64,000 nucleotides of DNA from CAHJXF01 sp039936235 (lineage in GTDB: Bacteria > Pseudomonadota > Gammaproteobacteria > Burkholderiales > Burkholderiaceae_D), in contig JBDTIS010000141.1 in assembly GCA_039936235.1 (NCBI GenBank), positions 15,444-79,443 of the forward strand, given 5' to 3'. Each line of letters opens with the position of its first letter. The first letter of the stretch is position 1. Below the pieces are notes generated by a model, which ran no database searches, was not told the origin of the DNA, and saw only the letters and a list, made by a program, of their open reading frames with translations. This document shows, piece after piece, positions 55,401-62,839 of the stretch. The position numbers and the translations under genes are program-made.

Positions 55401-55562
55401 GTGCCGTATCTCGTCATCATTGAAGAGGGCCCTACGAGCTTCGGCGCTTACGTGCCGGACCTCGCTGGTTGCGTCGCCGTCGCGGCGACGAGGGCCGAGG
55501 TGCCCACGTCGATACAAGCGGCTATCGAGTTTCACGTCGAGGGCCTGAGCAGGATGGTCTAG
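55401..55562 (+). pseudogene. hicB: Truncated hicB antitoxin gene
   Basis: GTG at 55401 starts MPYLVIIEEGPTSFGAYVPD and LAGCVAVAATRAEVPTSIQAA, the pseudo-RNase-H core of HicB. It stops at residue 53, whereas family members of this short type run about 65-75 residues, so the C-terminal tail is gone. It is paired with the disrupted hicA. Both are probably remnants of a dead toxin-antitoxin module. Confidence 0.6.
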
Positions 55563-55606
55563 CCATTCCGAAGCCGACCTCGACCGTCGAGCACGTTGAA
55601 GTCCAT

Positions 55607-55662
55607 TCCTGACCCGACGTTCCAGCGGACGACTTCGCCGCCGCTGACCTGATTCGTCAAGC
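55607..55662 (+). repeat. attC-like site A
   Basis: This 56-bp repeat starts TCCTGAC and ends GTCAAGC. Its centre has CCAGCGG...CCGCTGA inverted arms, 56 bp in length exactly as sites B and F. It is the leftmost member of the array. Confidence 0.55.
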
Positions 55663-55702
55663 ATCTAAAAGGTCTTACGCGAATCGCGAGGAAAGCTAAG
55701 TG

Positions 55703-55891
55703 ATGCATCAAGTCGAAAAGCCCAATTCCACGCATCCCATAACACGCTCACTTTACGCACTGCTAGCGTTTGGTGGTTTCGCCGGACTTGGCCTTGGTAC
55801 TGGGGAAACGTTTAAGCTCGGGCAGCTTCCGGATTTTTGGGCGGTATTCAAGTTCGGTTCGGCAGTTTACGGAACATATTTATTTGGTTGA
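55703..55891 (+). CDS. Small membrane protein in cassette (unknown)
   Basis: A 62-residue protein with two hydrophobic stretches (SLYALLAFGGFAGLGLG and FKFGSAVYGTYLFG). ATG at 55703 has GAGGAAAG 8 bp upstream; GTG at 55700 is an alternative. The codon usage is less GC-biased than in the left part of the window. It lies between sites A and B as a one-gene cassette. The family is unknown. Confidence 0.6.
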   Translation: MHQVEKPNSTHPITRSLYALLAFGGFAGLGLGTGETFKLGQLPDFWAVFKFGSAVYGTYLFG

Positions 55892-55993
55892 TATGCAATC
55901 CATGGCGGCCAGAGAAATTGATGCGTAGAGGAGAATACCAAAGTGGAACGCAGCTCAATTAAGTGATGTGGTGCCTCATGACGGGCGGCACAA

Positions 55994-56049
55994 GCCTGAC
56001 CCGTCTTTCCAGCGGACGACTTCACCGCCGCTGAACTGAATCGTCAGGC
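55994..56049 (+). repeat. attC-like site B
   Basis: GCCTGAC at 55994-56000 and GTCAGGC at 56043-56049 are perfect 7-bp inverted ends. The internal arms CAGCGG and CCGCTG form a second stem. It has the same 56-bp length as A and F. This is the best-preserved copy. Confidence 0.65.
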
Positions 56050-56077
56050 ATCACAAAAGCGGTTTTGCATTCGGGAC

Positions 56078-56359
56078 TCAGTCGCCATCCTCATTCTCCT
56101 GCGCAAGTTGCGACTTGAGTTGATACGCATCGATGTCGAAGTCGGTACTGTCCGAGACGGCGGTCAGCACCAGAGGCTGAACACGCTCCCGCTCCTCCTC
56201 GGTCTCGAAGCGCGTGAAGCCGGCCGCGGTCCCCTCGGCGAACAGTTTCTCGAACAGCCGCTTCGCCCTCGCTTCGTGGCTCTCAATGTCGGGATTGGCG
56301 CCGGGAGGGATGTTTTCCTCGATCCATGTCTCGGCCCACCTCAGGAAGCGCTTGCTCAT
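56078..56359 (-). CDS. Unknown small protein, the only reverse-strand gene in the array
   Basis: A 93-residue acidic protein: MSKRFLRWAETWIEENIPPG, then SHEARAKRLFEKLFAEGTAAGF and FDIDAYQLKSQLAQENEDGD. ATG at 56359 is chosen; an upstream ATG at 56410 would add 17 residues. The sequence looks like a real soluble helical protein of a small DUF (a DUF768-like resemblance is weak). Reverse-oriented cassettes often carry their own promoter and are frequently toxin-antitoxin genes; no partner is seen. Confidence 0.6.
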   Translation of the reverse strand: MSKRFLRWAETWIEENIPPGANPDIESHEARAKRLFEKLFAEGTAAGFTRFETEEERERVQPLVLTAVSDSTDFDIDAYQLKSQLAQENEDGD

Positions 56360-56478
56360 GACTGCCCACCCATCTTGTTCGTTTAGTTCGGCGTCGGGTT
56401 CTCGGCCCACTCTGACCCACCGATACTTTGGTCCGAGTGAATGGAAGCTTACTGCATAGCATCGAGAGACGCCGCGCT

Positions 56479-56530
56479 GCCTAACCCTCGCTCGAGCGGG
56501 CCCCCACCGACTGGCCGCGCTCGACTGACT
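56479..56530 (+). repeat. attC-like site, second type, partly decayed
   Basis: It begins with the perfect core GCCTAAC (56479-56485) and then CCCTCGCTCGAGCGG, with a CGCTCGA arm further on. No matching GTTRRRY end is found, so the right half is eroded. Confidence 0.4.
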
Positions 56531-56608
56531 TGCTATTCTCGGCTCCGCGCGGCCAGCCGGCGGCCGCCGCTCAGCTCAAATGTCGGACAACACAAGACGG
56601 GTCGCGCT

Positions 56609-57142
56609 ATGCGCTTGGACAAGACACAACACGGGGTCGCGCGTGGAATGGGGTCGGCCCTCGCTGTCGCTGTCGCGGTTTTCCTCGTGGCCCGCCAGGT
56701 TACGTTCTTCAACAGTGAAGCGCCTGACCTCTGGTTTCGTATGAAGGTTGCTGCGCTATCGTCGCTTCTGCCGACATTGACGCTGTTCGCATGCATTGCA
56801 AGACTGGCGAGGCATAGGTTCTTCACTCCAGAAGATATTCAAGGAAGTGCCGAATCGTCGGGCACGAGAAAAGCTCAGATTTTGCAGTCCTTGCTTCAGA
56901 ACACGCTTGAGCAGGGAAGTGTTGCTTTGCCTGTCTACGCTGCGGTCTCGCTACTCGGTTCCAATCGATTGTTAGCTCTTGTTCCGGCCGCTGCAGCCAT
57001 GTTCGTAGTTGGACGCATCCTGTTTTTCATAGGCTATGCCAAGGGGGCGCCTTTCAGAGCATTCGGCTTTGCACTTACGTTCTATCCGACGGTGTTGCTT
57101 TTGCTCATAGCGGTCGCCTTGGGTCTATCGAGTGTCGTCTAA
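56609..57142 (+). CDS. MAPEG-like membrane protein
   Basis: A 177-residue integral membrane protein. Four hydrophobic segments are seen, with QSLLQNTLEQGSVALPVYAA and RILFFIGYAKGAPFRAFGFAL fitting MAPEG (membrane-associated eicosanoid/glutathione metabolism) proteins. ATG at 56609 is chosen. Bacterial MAPEG members are often cassette-borne and of unknown substrate. The stop TAA lies inside the repeat core that follows. Confidence 0.72.
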   Translation: MRLDKTQHGVARGMGSALAVAVAVFLVARQVTFFNSEAPDLWFRMKVAALSSLLPTLTLFACIARLARHRFFTPEDIQGSAESSGTRKAQILQSLLQNTLEQGSVALPVYAAVSLLGSNRLLALVPAAAAMFVVGRILFFIGYAKGAPFRAFGFALTFYPTVLLLLIAVALGLSSVV

Positions 57143-57170
57143 CCCTTCCATCGAGCGGACTTGGCCTGAC
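57137..57170 (+). repeat. attC-like left half
   Basis: It starts with GTCTAAC, a perfect RYYYAAC core at 57137-57143 that contains the MAPEG stop codon. CCTTCCATCGAGCGGAC follows. The right half is not recognisable, so the site is truncated. Confidence 0.45.
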
Positions 57171-57339
57171 ATCAATCGATGTCAAAAACTACAAGTATTC
57201 GGGCGGCGTCTACACGCTGGAACTCGAATCGGAACTACGGAGATCGGTAGCATTCGAGCGCTTGTTCAGAATCTCGGTCTAGTACGCCTATGTCGATGAA
57301 ACTTCTCCTGGGCGATCGTGGTATTGGATAAGCGCATAG
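57171..57339 (+). pseudogene. Cassette gene remnant (unknown)
   Basis: The plus-strand frame reads DVKNYKYSGGVYTLELESEL, RRSVAFERLFRISV, then stop (TAG at 57280-57282), YAYVDETSPGRSWYWISA, stop (57337-57339). Coherent protein-like sequence broken by one stop and lacking a start suggests a 5'-truncated decayed gene. The family is unknown. The rest of the interval to 57614 holds no further gene that I can support. Confidence 0.4.
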
Positions 57340-57614
57340 AAAGCAATCGAGGTTGGTGAGGTGAGGCATAATCCAATAAAGAAAGTCGACTTCTTGGCCT
57401 TAAAGCGCCAACACTTCGAGCACGTTTGCGTTGCCGCTGACCTTGCGAAGCTCTACACGCACCGGCTACCGAGCACGCGAGCCATAGCCGCCCTACCATT
57501 GGCGAAGTGAAGGCTCTTGAGAAACTTCACTCGAGTGATTATGGACGAAGCGTTTTCGAGCTGGCTGTTCAAGACAGACGTCAGACGGACATCCAGCATC
57601 GTGAGAAAGAAATC

Positions 57615-58253
57615 ATGAGCAAGGTATTCGTGAACATCGGACTGAGTCTCGACGGCTACATGGCGCCGGAAGGGATGGACATCGAGAATTGGGAGAGGCC
57701 CGAGCACAAGAACTGGGGCGCTAATTGGGGTGCGCTGATGAGCTGGGTCCTCAAGCAGCGATACTTCCGCGAGAACCTCAAGTTCGGTTCCGGAGGAGAG
57801 ACCGGTCCGGTCAACGAGATGCTCCGTAACACGATGGAGCGTTCCGGTGACAACATCATGGGCAAACGCATGTTCGATGCAGGCGAACGAAGTTGGCCAG
57901 AGGAAGCTCCGTTTCACTCGCCTGTCTATGTGCTCACACACGAGATGCGCGAACCATGGGTCCGGCCGGGCGGAACGGCGTTCTATTTCGTCAACGATGG
58001 GTCAACGAGTGCCCTCGAGAAAGCCCGGGAATCTGCCGGCGGTCGTGACATTCGTATCTCGGGCGGAGCGGATGTGATCCAGCAGTACTTGAACATGGGC
58101 GCCATCGACGAGCTAGAAATTGCGTTGGCTCCAGTGCTATTCGGCAGTGGAAGGCGCCTGTTCGAAAACCTGCAAGAGCCCGTGCCGCGTTTTCGAATCG
58201 ACAAGGTGCTCAATACTCCAGATGCCACACACCTGCGCTATGTCCGTGCGTGA
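57615..58253 (+). CDS. RibD_C/dihydrofolate reductase-family protein
   Basis: A 212-residue protein: MSKVFVNIGLSLDGYMAPEG, NIMGKRMFDAGERSW, PVYVLTHEMREPWV and ISGGADVIQQYLNMGAIDELEIALAPVLFGSG. This is the RibD C-terminal/DHFR-like fold that uses NADPH. Such stand-alone proteins are frequent in cassettes and are of unknown substrate. ATG at 57615 follows AGAAAG. It is a complete cassette gene. Confidence 0.88.
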   Translation: MSKVFVNIGLSLDGYMAPEGMDIENWERPEHKNWGANWGALMSWVLKQRYFRENLKFGSGGETGPVNEMLRNTMERSGDNIMGKRMFDAGERSWPEEAPFHSPVYVLTHEMREPWVRPGGTAFYFVNDGSTSALEKARESAGGRDIRISGGADVIQQYLNMGAIDELEIALAPVLFGSGRRLFENLQEPVPRFRIDKVLNTPDATHLRYVRA

Positions 58254-58464
58254 ATGCGGCCGACTTGGTGGCGCGTTTGCGCGCGACGTCGTGCTGCTGC
58301 CGGATGTACGAAAATTCGTAGACGAGCGCGATGGGTGTGATCGTTTTCGCAGTGAGCGCCGGGATCTCGGAGATGAGCCCGAGGTCGAGCGACGACGAGA
58401 CTTCGTGTTCGCGCGGGTCGAGGTCTCTGTGTGGGCACGGATAGGCGTCCTGCTCGATTGCGGC
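58210..58464 (-). pseudogene. Reverse-strand coding-like fragment
   Basis: Minus-strand reading from 58464 gives AIEQDAYPCPHRDLDPREHE, VSSSLDLGLISEIPALTAKT and ITPIALVYEFSYIRQQHDVA with strong GC at third positions, which shadow frames lack. It has no start codon, and its end overlaps the RibD-like gene. It looks like the remnant of a foreign reverse-oriented gene. The family is unknown. Confidence 0.35.
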
Positions 58465-58556
58465 TCATCTATCGGCACAGGAAGGCGTAACCGGTCTATT
58501 AGGCCGCTGTGAAGATAAATGGACTTTCCGCCACCAAATGACTACGCGTGATCACG

Positions 58557-58612
58557 GGCAAACGTACCGCCCCAGCGGGCGGCTGCGCCACGGCTGAATT
58601 GAATCGTCACGC
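58557..58612 (+). repeat. attC-like site D (divergent)
   Basis: It begins GGCAAAC and has inner arms CAGCGGGCGG...CGGCTGAATTGAATCGTC, closing with GTCACGC. The spacing equals sites A, B and F (56 bp), but the ends are less conserved. Confidence 0.45.
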
Positions 58613-58667
58613 CCGTAAAACGCACCCGTCAAGTCCCTCGGACAAATCATCCCCGCGTGGAGTTTGC

Positions 58668-59061
58668 TTGACCGCAGCCAACGCATCGCCAAGAAAGGCC
58701 GTGGTCCTCGCACCGGGCGAAGGTCGCGCATACCCGATGGGCCGGAAACCGAATCGCGTTACGCGATCTCGGAATGGTGGCTTGAACCGCACACGCGAGG
58801 CCCCGGTGCCCGCGCGCACGCCGAAGATGACATCTCCTATGTCATCGAAGGCACCATGAGCGTTCTCGTGGGTGATGCATGGACTGATCCCACCAAAGGA
58901 TCCTCCGTGCTCGTTCCGGGCAGCGTCACGCACGACTTCGAGAATCGATGCGGTACGCTGGCAGGCATCCTCAACCTGTCCCTCCCGGATCCTTCGCACC
59001 ACAGATGCCCAGCATCATGCAATAGTTCCTCGCGAATCCGCCTGAGTATGCGGGCGCCTGA
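58668..59061 (+). pseudogene. Decayed cupin-domain gene
   Basis: From TTG at 58668 the frame reads TAANASPRKAVVLAPGEGRA-YPMG. It then jumps to GPETESRYAISEWWLEPHTR, GPGARAHAEDDISYVIEGTM and VPGSVTHDFENR in another frame, and to FAPQMPSIMQ-stop-FLANPPEYAGA in a third. A deletion between two CGATGGGC-like copies near 58735 could explain the first jump. TAG at 59025-59027 interrupts a normally Trp position. The stop TGA lies in site E. The intact gene would be a small metal-binding cupin. Confidence 0.7.
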
Positions 59062-59109
59062 CGTTAGGCGCCCGTGCGCTCGAGTGCCGGCACCGCTGAA
59101 TCATCAGGC
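59056..59109 (+). repeat. attC-like site E
   Basis: GCCTGAC (59056-59062) is directly followed by a perfect GTTAGGC (59063-59069), and the site closes with ATCAGGC (59103-59109). Total length is 54 bp. GCTGAATCATCAGGC resembles the right half of site B. Confidence 0.5.
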
Positions 59110-59136
59110 TCCGAATTGACCTTCCTTCCTACTCCC

Positions 59137-59562
59137 ATGACGGAATTTCCTTTCTCAGTCGAGCGAATCGATCACATCGTTCTGAGAGTGAACGATTTGA
59201 AACGAAGCGAGACGTTCTATCTTTCTGTTCTCGGATGTTCCGCGGTCAAGAGACGGGACGACCTTGGATTGGTACATCTTCGGGTTGGAGCTTCCATGAT
59301 CGACTTGATCAGCGTCGATGGGAAGCTCGGGCTGGAAGGCGGCGGCGCCGCTGGGTCGGAAGGTCGGAACGTGGACCACCTTTGCCTGAGGATCGAGCCG
59401 TTCGATGAAGCGGCTCTTGTCGAGCATCTGCATAGCTTTGGACTGGCTCCTCGCGGTCCGGCTTCGAACAACTTCGGTGCAGAAGGCGAAGGCCCCTCGT
59501 TGTACTTCCAGGACCCGGATGGAAACACAATCGAGCTGAAGGGCCCGTCGCGGTCAATGTGA
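59137..59562 (+). CDS. VOC family protein
   Basis: A 141-residue VOC protein: VERIDHIVLRVNDLKRSETFY, VGASMIDLISVDGKLG, NVDHLCLRIEPFDEAALVEH and YFQDPDGNTIELKGP. Metal ligand positions are His15, His82-region and Glu of NTIEL. It is similar in layout to glyoxalase I/bleomycin resistance proteins. ATG at 59137 is the first in the cassette after site E. Confidence 0.88.
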   Translation: MTEFPFSVERIDHIVLRVNDLKRSETFYLSVLGCSAVKRRDDLGLVHLRVGASMIDLISVDGKLGLEGGGAAGSEGRNVDHLCLRIEPFDEAALVEHLHSFGLAPRGPASNNFGAEGEGPSLYFQDPDGNTIELKGPSRSM

Positions 59563-59750
59563 AGACGGTCCCAGCTTCTCGTCGAGCGGGTCACGACGCG
59601 GCCTACGGACCTGGTCGTACTCCGCCGCCCTCGGGTTGGGGCAGAGAGCATCGCCTGACCGTTTGTTATAACGGACGGTCCAATTGCCGCGTCGTGTACC
59701 TTGGTCCGCCGCTCACGTCAGATGTCATCGGCCTTCAAAGGCTCACTTCC

Positions 59751-60374
59751 ATGACTGTCGATAACGAATTCATCAAGGATCTTGCAGCGCTCGAGTCCCT
59801 TTTTGGCGCACCGGGCGAAGCATCGATTCGTAAGGAGGCTTCGTACCTTCATCCCGTCTATCGTCAGTGGATCGACGCATCCCCGTTTGTCGTCCTGGCA
59901 ACCGTCGGCCCCGACGGGCTCGACGCATCGCCTCGGGGAGATCCTGCCCCGATCGTGACGATTCCAGACGAACGCACGATCCTGTTGCCCGAGCGGCGCG
60001 GAAACAACCGGATCGACAGTTTGCGGAACATCCTGTCCGATCCGCGAGTAGCACTCCTGTTCCTCATCCCTGGAACAGGCGAAACACTGCGCGTCAACGG
60101 GCGAGCCCGGATATCTGTTGCGCCGGAGTTATTGTCAGGCTTGGCGATCGCGAACGTGCCGCCGAAGTGCATCGTGGAAATATCGGTGGATACCGTGTTC
60201 TTCCAGTGCGGGCGCGCAATGCAGAGATCCAGGCTTTGGGACTATCGGAATGCAGCAAGGCCTGGGGACGTGCCAACCGCCGGTGCGATGCTTGCTGCGC
60301 TGACTCAGTCCGAATTCGATGGCGCCCAGTACGACCGGGAGTTGCCCGAGCGCCAGCGGGCTACTCTGTATTGA
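59751..60374 (+). CDS. Pyridoxamine 5'-phosphate oxidase-family flavoprotein
   Basis: A 207-residue split-barrel FMN protein of the MSMEG_1061-like group: LHPVYRQWIDASPFVVLATVG, DGLDASPRGDPAPIV, ILLPERRGNNRIDSLRNILSD and LLFLIPGTGETLRVNGRA. It probably binds FMN or F420 and reduces or oxidises a small molecule. Its stop codon overlaps the next start as TGATG, so the two genes travel and are translated together. Confidence 0.85.
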   Translation: MTVDNEFIKDLAALESLFGAPGEASIRKEASYLHPVYRQWIDASPFVVLATVGPDGLDASPRGDPAPIVTIPDERTILLPERRGNNRIDSLRNILSDPRVALLFLIPGTGETLRVNGRARISVAPELLSGLAIANVPPKCIVEISVDTVFFQCGRAMQRSRLWDYRNAARPGDVPTAGAMLAALTQSEFDGAQYDRELPERQRATLY

Positions 60375-60832
60375 TGTCCCTCGACACCAAAGTCCCGCCC
60401 CCGGCGGTCGCGTTCGCGAGTGCGGTCGTCATCTGGGGCATCGCGCGGTTTGCCCCGCGTGTCGCATTGCCTTCGGAAATCCGCTTGGCGGTGTGTCTCG
60501 CCCTCGTCATGGTCGGCGCTGCTCTCGCTGCTGCGGGCGTCCTGTCGTTTCACCGTGTTCGGACGACGGTCCATCCGACCAGGCCGGAGGAAGCCTCCTC
60601 TCTGGTCAGCACGGGTATCTACCGGTTCACCAGAAATCCCATGTATCTCGGCCTCTTGGCGATCCTGGTTGCGTGGGCGGTGTTTCTGTCTTCGGCCTGG
60701 GCCCTGCTGGGAGCGGCAGGCTTCGTGCTGTACATCAGCCGCTTCCAGATCGCGCCGGAAGAGCGTGCTCTCTCGAAACTCTTCGGCAGCGAGTACGCGT
60801 CGTACAAGGCCAGCGTGCGTCGGTGGCTGTGA
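60374..60832 (+). CDS. Isoprenylcysteine carboxyl methyltransferase-like membrane protein
   Basis: A 152-residue membrane protein of the ICMT/PEMT-like family. Key segment: GIYRFTRNPMYLGLLAILVAW, with the RNPMY motif, then FQIAPEERALSKLFGSEYASY (cofactor-binding GxEY, ERxL). Such proteins methylate lipids or isoprenoids using SAM; bacterial substrates are unknown. ATG 60374 overlaps the flavoprotein stop. Confidence 0.85.
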   Translation: MSLDTKVPPPAVAFASAVVIWGIARFAPRVALPSEIRLAVCLALVMVGAALAAAGVLSFHRVRTTVHPTRPEEASSLVSTGIYRFTRNPMYLGLLAILVAWAVFLSSAWALLGAAGFVLYISRFQIAPEERALSKLFGSEYASYKASVRRWL

Positions 60833-61004
60833 GCTGACGCTCCCATCGAGGCGAAGCCTCCAAGGCCGCTTCCCGGATGAGCCTGCGCCCGCTTCTCTGT
60901 TAATCTTTTCGAAAGTTGCCCATGCATTGCTTCAGCTGAAGAATTGGTAAGACTCGATGTCTGGATCATTGAACGCGGCATTGCGATGGCCTCGGATCCG
61001 ATAA

Positions 61005-61616
61005 ATGCCGTCACCGATGAACCTGCAGGCGCCAAATCTCCTGTTCATGGTCGGCATCGCCGTGTACCTTGGCATTCGGAACTACTTCCAACATCGGGTG
61101 CGTGGGCGGAAGACTTCTATCAACGAGAGCAGCGCAGGCGACAAGTTATTGATCGTTCTGGTCGTCGTCGGGCAGATCGTCCTTCCTGCGCAATACGTAT
61201 TCTCTCGCTGGCTGAACGCAGGGAACTACCTGCTGCCGATGGTCGTGAATGTGCTCGGGGCCCTCTGTCTGTTCGTCGGGCTGTGGCTATTCTGGAGATC
61301 GCATGCAGACCTCGGGCCGTCGTGGTCCGTGACCCTGGAGATGCGCGAGAGTCATGTACTGGTCACACGAGGCGTCTACAGCCGCATACGGCATCCAATG
61401 TATGCATCGTTTTTCCTCATGTCGATGGCACAGGGTTTTCTGCTCGCAAACTGGATCGCAGGCTGGGCCGCATTGGTAGCCGTTATCCTGCTCTACACCG
61501 TCCGGGTTCCACAGGAGGAAGCGATGTTGCTCCGCTCATTCGGTCCACAGTACGAGGCCTACATGCGACGCACGGGCGGTGTCGTCCCACGCATCGGTCG
61601 AGCGCACGGCACTTGA
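61005..61616 (+). CDS. Second isoprenylcysteine methyltransferase-like membrane protein
   Basis: A 203-residue paralogue: five or so hydrophobic helices, then VTRGVYSRIRHPMYASFFLM (RHPMY motif) and VPQEEAMLLRSFGPQYEAYM. It is longer at the N-terminus than the neighbouring one. The start is ATG 61005 or 61017. The two neighbouring genes are similar only in the C-terminal catalytic region, so they are not a recent duplication. Confidence 0.82.
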   Translation: MPSPMNLQAPNLLFMVGIAVYLGIRNYFQHRVRGRKTSINESSAGDKLLIVLVVVGQIVLPAQYVFSRWLNAGNYLLPMVVNVLGALCLFVGLWLFWRSHADLGPSWSVTLEMRESHVLVTRGVYSRIRHPMYASFFLMSMAQGFLLANWIAGWAALVAVILLYTVRVPQEEAMLLRSFGPQYEAYMRRTGGVVPRIGRAHGT

Positions 61617-61640
61617 GCAGTCCCGCAAGGGGACATGCGC

Positions 61641-61690
61641 CAGCCAACCTCGCGGCTTACGGCTGCCGCGCATGTTGAACTTCAGACGCC
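61641..61690 (+). repeat. attC-like site H (divergent)
   Basis: It starts CAGCCAAC, has arms GCGGCTTACGGCTGCCGC and closes with CAGACGCC. A second CAGCCAAC start occurs in site G. It is a weak candidate. Confidence 0.4.
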
Positions 61691-61696
61691 CCGGCC

Positions 61697-61913
61697 ATGA
61701 CAATCAGCGCATTCGAGACCAGACGCTACGCGAAGATGACCTTGCAATTCGTCGAGCGACACAGGCCGCCGCCCGACCTTCGGCATGAGGTGGATCCGTC
61801 ATTTCGAATGGCATGTTTGCAAGTCGGTTCCGACCGTGCCGGCACTAGAGGGCTTTTTCGCTATCGTGGAAAAAGACGAGCATGCGTGCTTCTTTGGTCG
61901 ATGCGCCACCTGA
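61697..61913 (+). pseudogene. DUF3024 gene with internal deletion
   Basis: ATG at 61697 opens MTISAFETRRYAKMTLQFVE and RHRPPPDLRHEVDPSFR, the DUF3024 N-terminus. The C-terminus PTVPALEGFFAIVEKDEHAC-FFG occurs in a different frame 25 codons on, and ends TGA at 61911-61913. The middle of the family (about 50 residues) is missing, so a deletion joined the two ends out of frame. ACCTGAC after it may be the start of another repeat. Confidence 0.65.
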
Positions 61914-62018
61914 CCTGTCGTTCCGGCCTGTTGCTTTTTCTGCGGTCTATCCAATCAGCCGGTCGAATGACCCCTTGATGAGGAAATCATTCAGTCCGTT
62001 GAATCCCGTGAGCCGCCA

Positions 62019-62162
62019 GTGATCAATGAAGTTGAATTCGATGACCGGTTCTGGGAAATCGAACTTCGCAAGGACGATCGAAAGACGAAGTTTGCAATTG
62101 ATCCAACGACGAGAGAGACCAGGCGTCGAATACGGGGAAAGGAGCGGGCGGACGCGGCCTGA
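62019..62162 (+). CDS. Small PepSY-like fragment or protein (uncertain)
   Basis: From GTG at 62019 the frame reads INEVEFDDRFWEIELRKDDR then FAIDPTTRETRRR. This resembles the C-terminal half of a PepSY-type domain (EVEFxDxxWEIE, IDPxTxE). The upstream frame is protein-like back to a stop at 61968-61970, so the true start may be lost. It ends GCC TGA C inside site F, as other cassettes do. It is more likely a 5'-truncated remnant than an intact gene. Confidence 0.4.
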   Translation: MINEVEFDDRFWEIELRKDDRKTKFAIDPTTRETRRRIRGKERADAA

Positions 62163-62212
62163 CCCGTCGTTCCAGCGGACGGCTTCGCTGCCGCTGAACG
62201 GATTCGTAAGGC
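62157..62212 (+). repeat. attC-like site F
   Basis: 56-bp site: GCCTGAC (62157-62163) to GTAAGGC (62206-62212). The inside, CGTCGTTCCAGCGGACGG with CCGCTGAAC, is nearly identical to sites A and B. The preceding gene's stop TGA overlaps the first core. Confidence 0.62.
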
Positions 62213-62261
62213 AACATGGATTGCGTCTCCTCGGTGGCGCATCTCCACGGGTGTGTCCGCC

Positions 62262-62306
62262 AGCCAACGCGGGGCGAGCAGCGGCTGACGAACCGGTTCG
62301 TCAGGC
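62262..62306 (+). repeat. attC-like site G
   Basis: Starts AGCCAAC (62262-62268) and ends GTCAGGC (62300-62306), with CAGCGGCTGACGAACCG between. It is shorter than the type-1 sites, and less than 60 bp after site F, so it may mark an empty or deleted cassette. Confidence 0.42.
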
Positions 62307-62352
62307 CACAGAAGGCACTTCTATTCCAACCACTCCTGCACAAGAGGTCGAA

Positions 62353-62739
62353 ATGAAGCGCGTGACGGGCATCGGCGGTATCTTCTTCAAAGCCAAAGAC
62401 GCGCCGGCCTTGCAGGCCTGGTACAAGCGTCACCTCGGCATCGACGTTCAGGAGTGGGGAGGCACCGCGTTCACCTGGACCGGTGCGGACGGAACGCCCT
62501 CTGCCGGGACGACCGTCTGGTCCATCAGTTCTACCGAAAGCGACCAGTTCGCGCCAGGCAAGGCATCCTTCATGGTCAACTACCGTGTCGAAGACCTTTA
62601 CCTTCTTGTCGACCTTCTCAAAGAAGAAGGATGCAACGTCCTCGAAAGGATCGACGATTCCGAATATGGGAAGTTCGCATGGGTCATCGATCCCGAAGGA
62701 AACAAGGTCGAATTGTGGCAACCGCCGCCGGGCCAATGA
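62353..62739 (+). CDS. VOC family protein
   Basis: A 128-residue VOC protein: VTGIGGIFFKAKDAPALQAWY, FTWTGADGTPSAGTTVWSIS, SFMVNYRVEDLYLLVDLLKEEG and the terminal VIDPEGNKVELWQPP. It is of the glyoxalase-like type commonly found in cassettes. ATG at 62353 follows AGAGGTCGAA. It is unrelated to the other VOC genes beyond the fold. Confidence 0.88.
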   Translation: MKRVTGIGGIFFKAKDAPALQAWYKRHLGIDVQEWGGTAFTWTGADGTPSAGTTVWSISSTESDQFAPGKASFMVNYRVEDLYLLVDLLKEEGCNVLERIDDSEYGKFAWVIDPEGNKVELWQPPPGQ

Positions 62740-62839
62740 AATCGGCGCGAGTTTCAGCCGCGAATGAGGCCTCACCCTGCGTTCGAGACGGTTCCCTACC
62801 GCCGGCCGCTCGAGAACATGACCACATGGAGCCGTGCGG

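Noticed and set aside
54094..55562. Integron integrase expected at the left border of the array
   Set aside because: I searched for a tyrosine-recombinase pattern on the minus strand between the SDR gene and the first repeat and saw none; only hicAB remnants are present.
61947..62267. Minus-strand frame reading EFNFIDHWRLTGFNGLNDFL
   Set aside because: It looked protein-like, but the plus strand reading there ends at a repeat core like the other cassettes, so the minus reading is more likely antisense.
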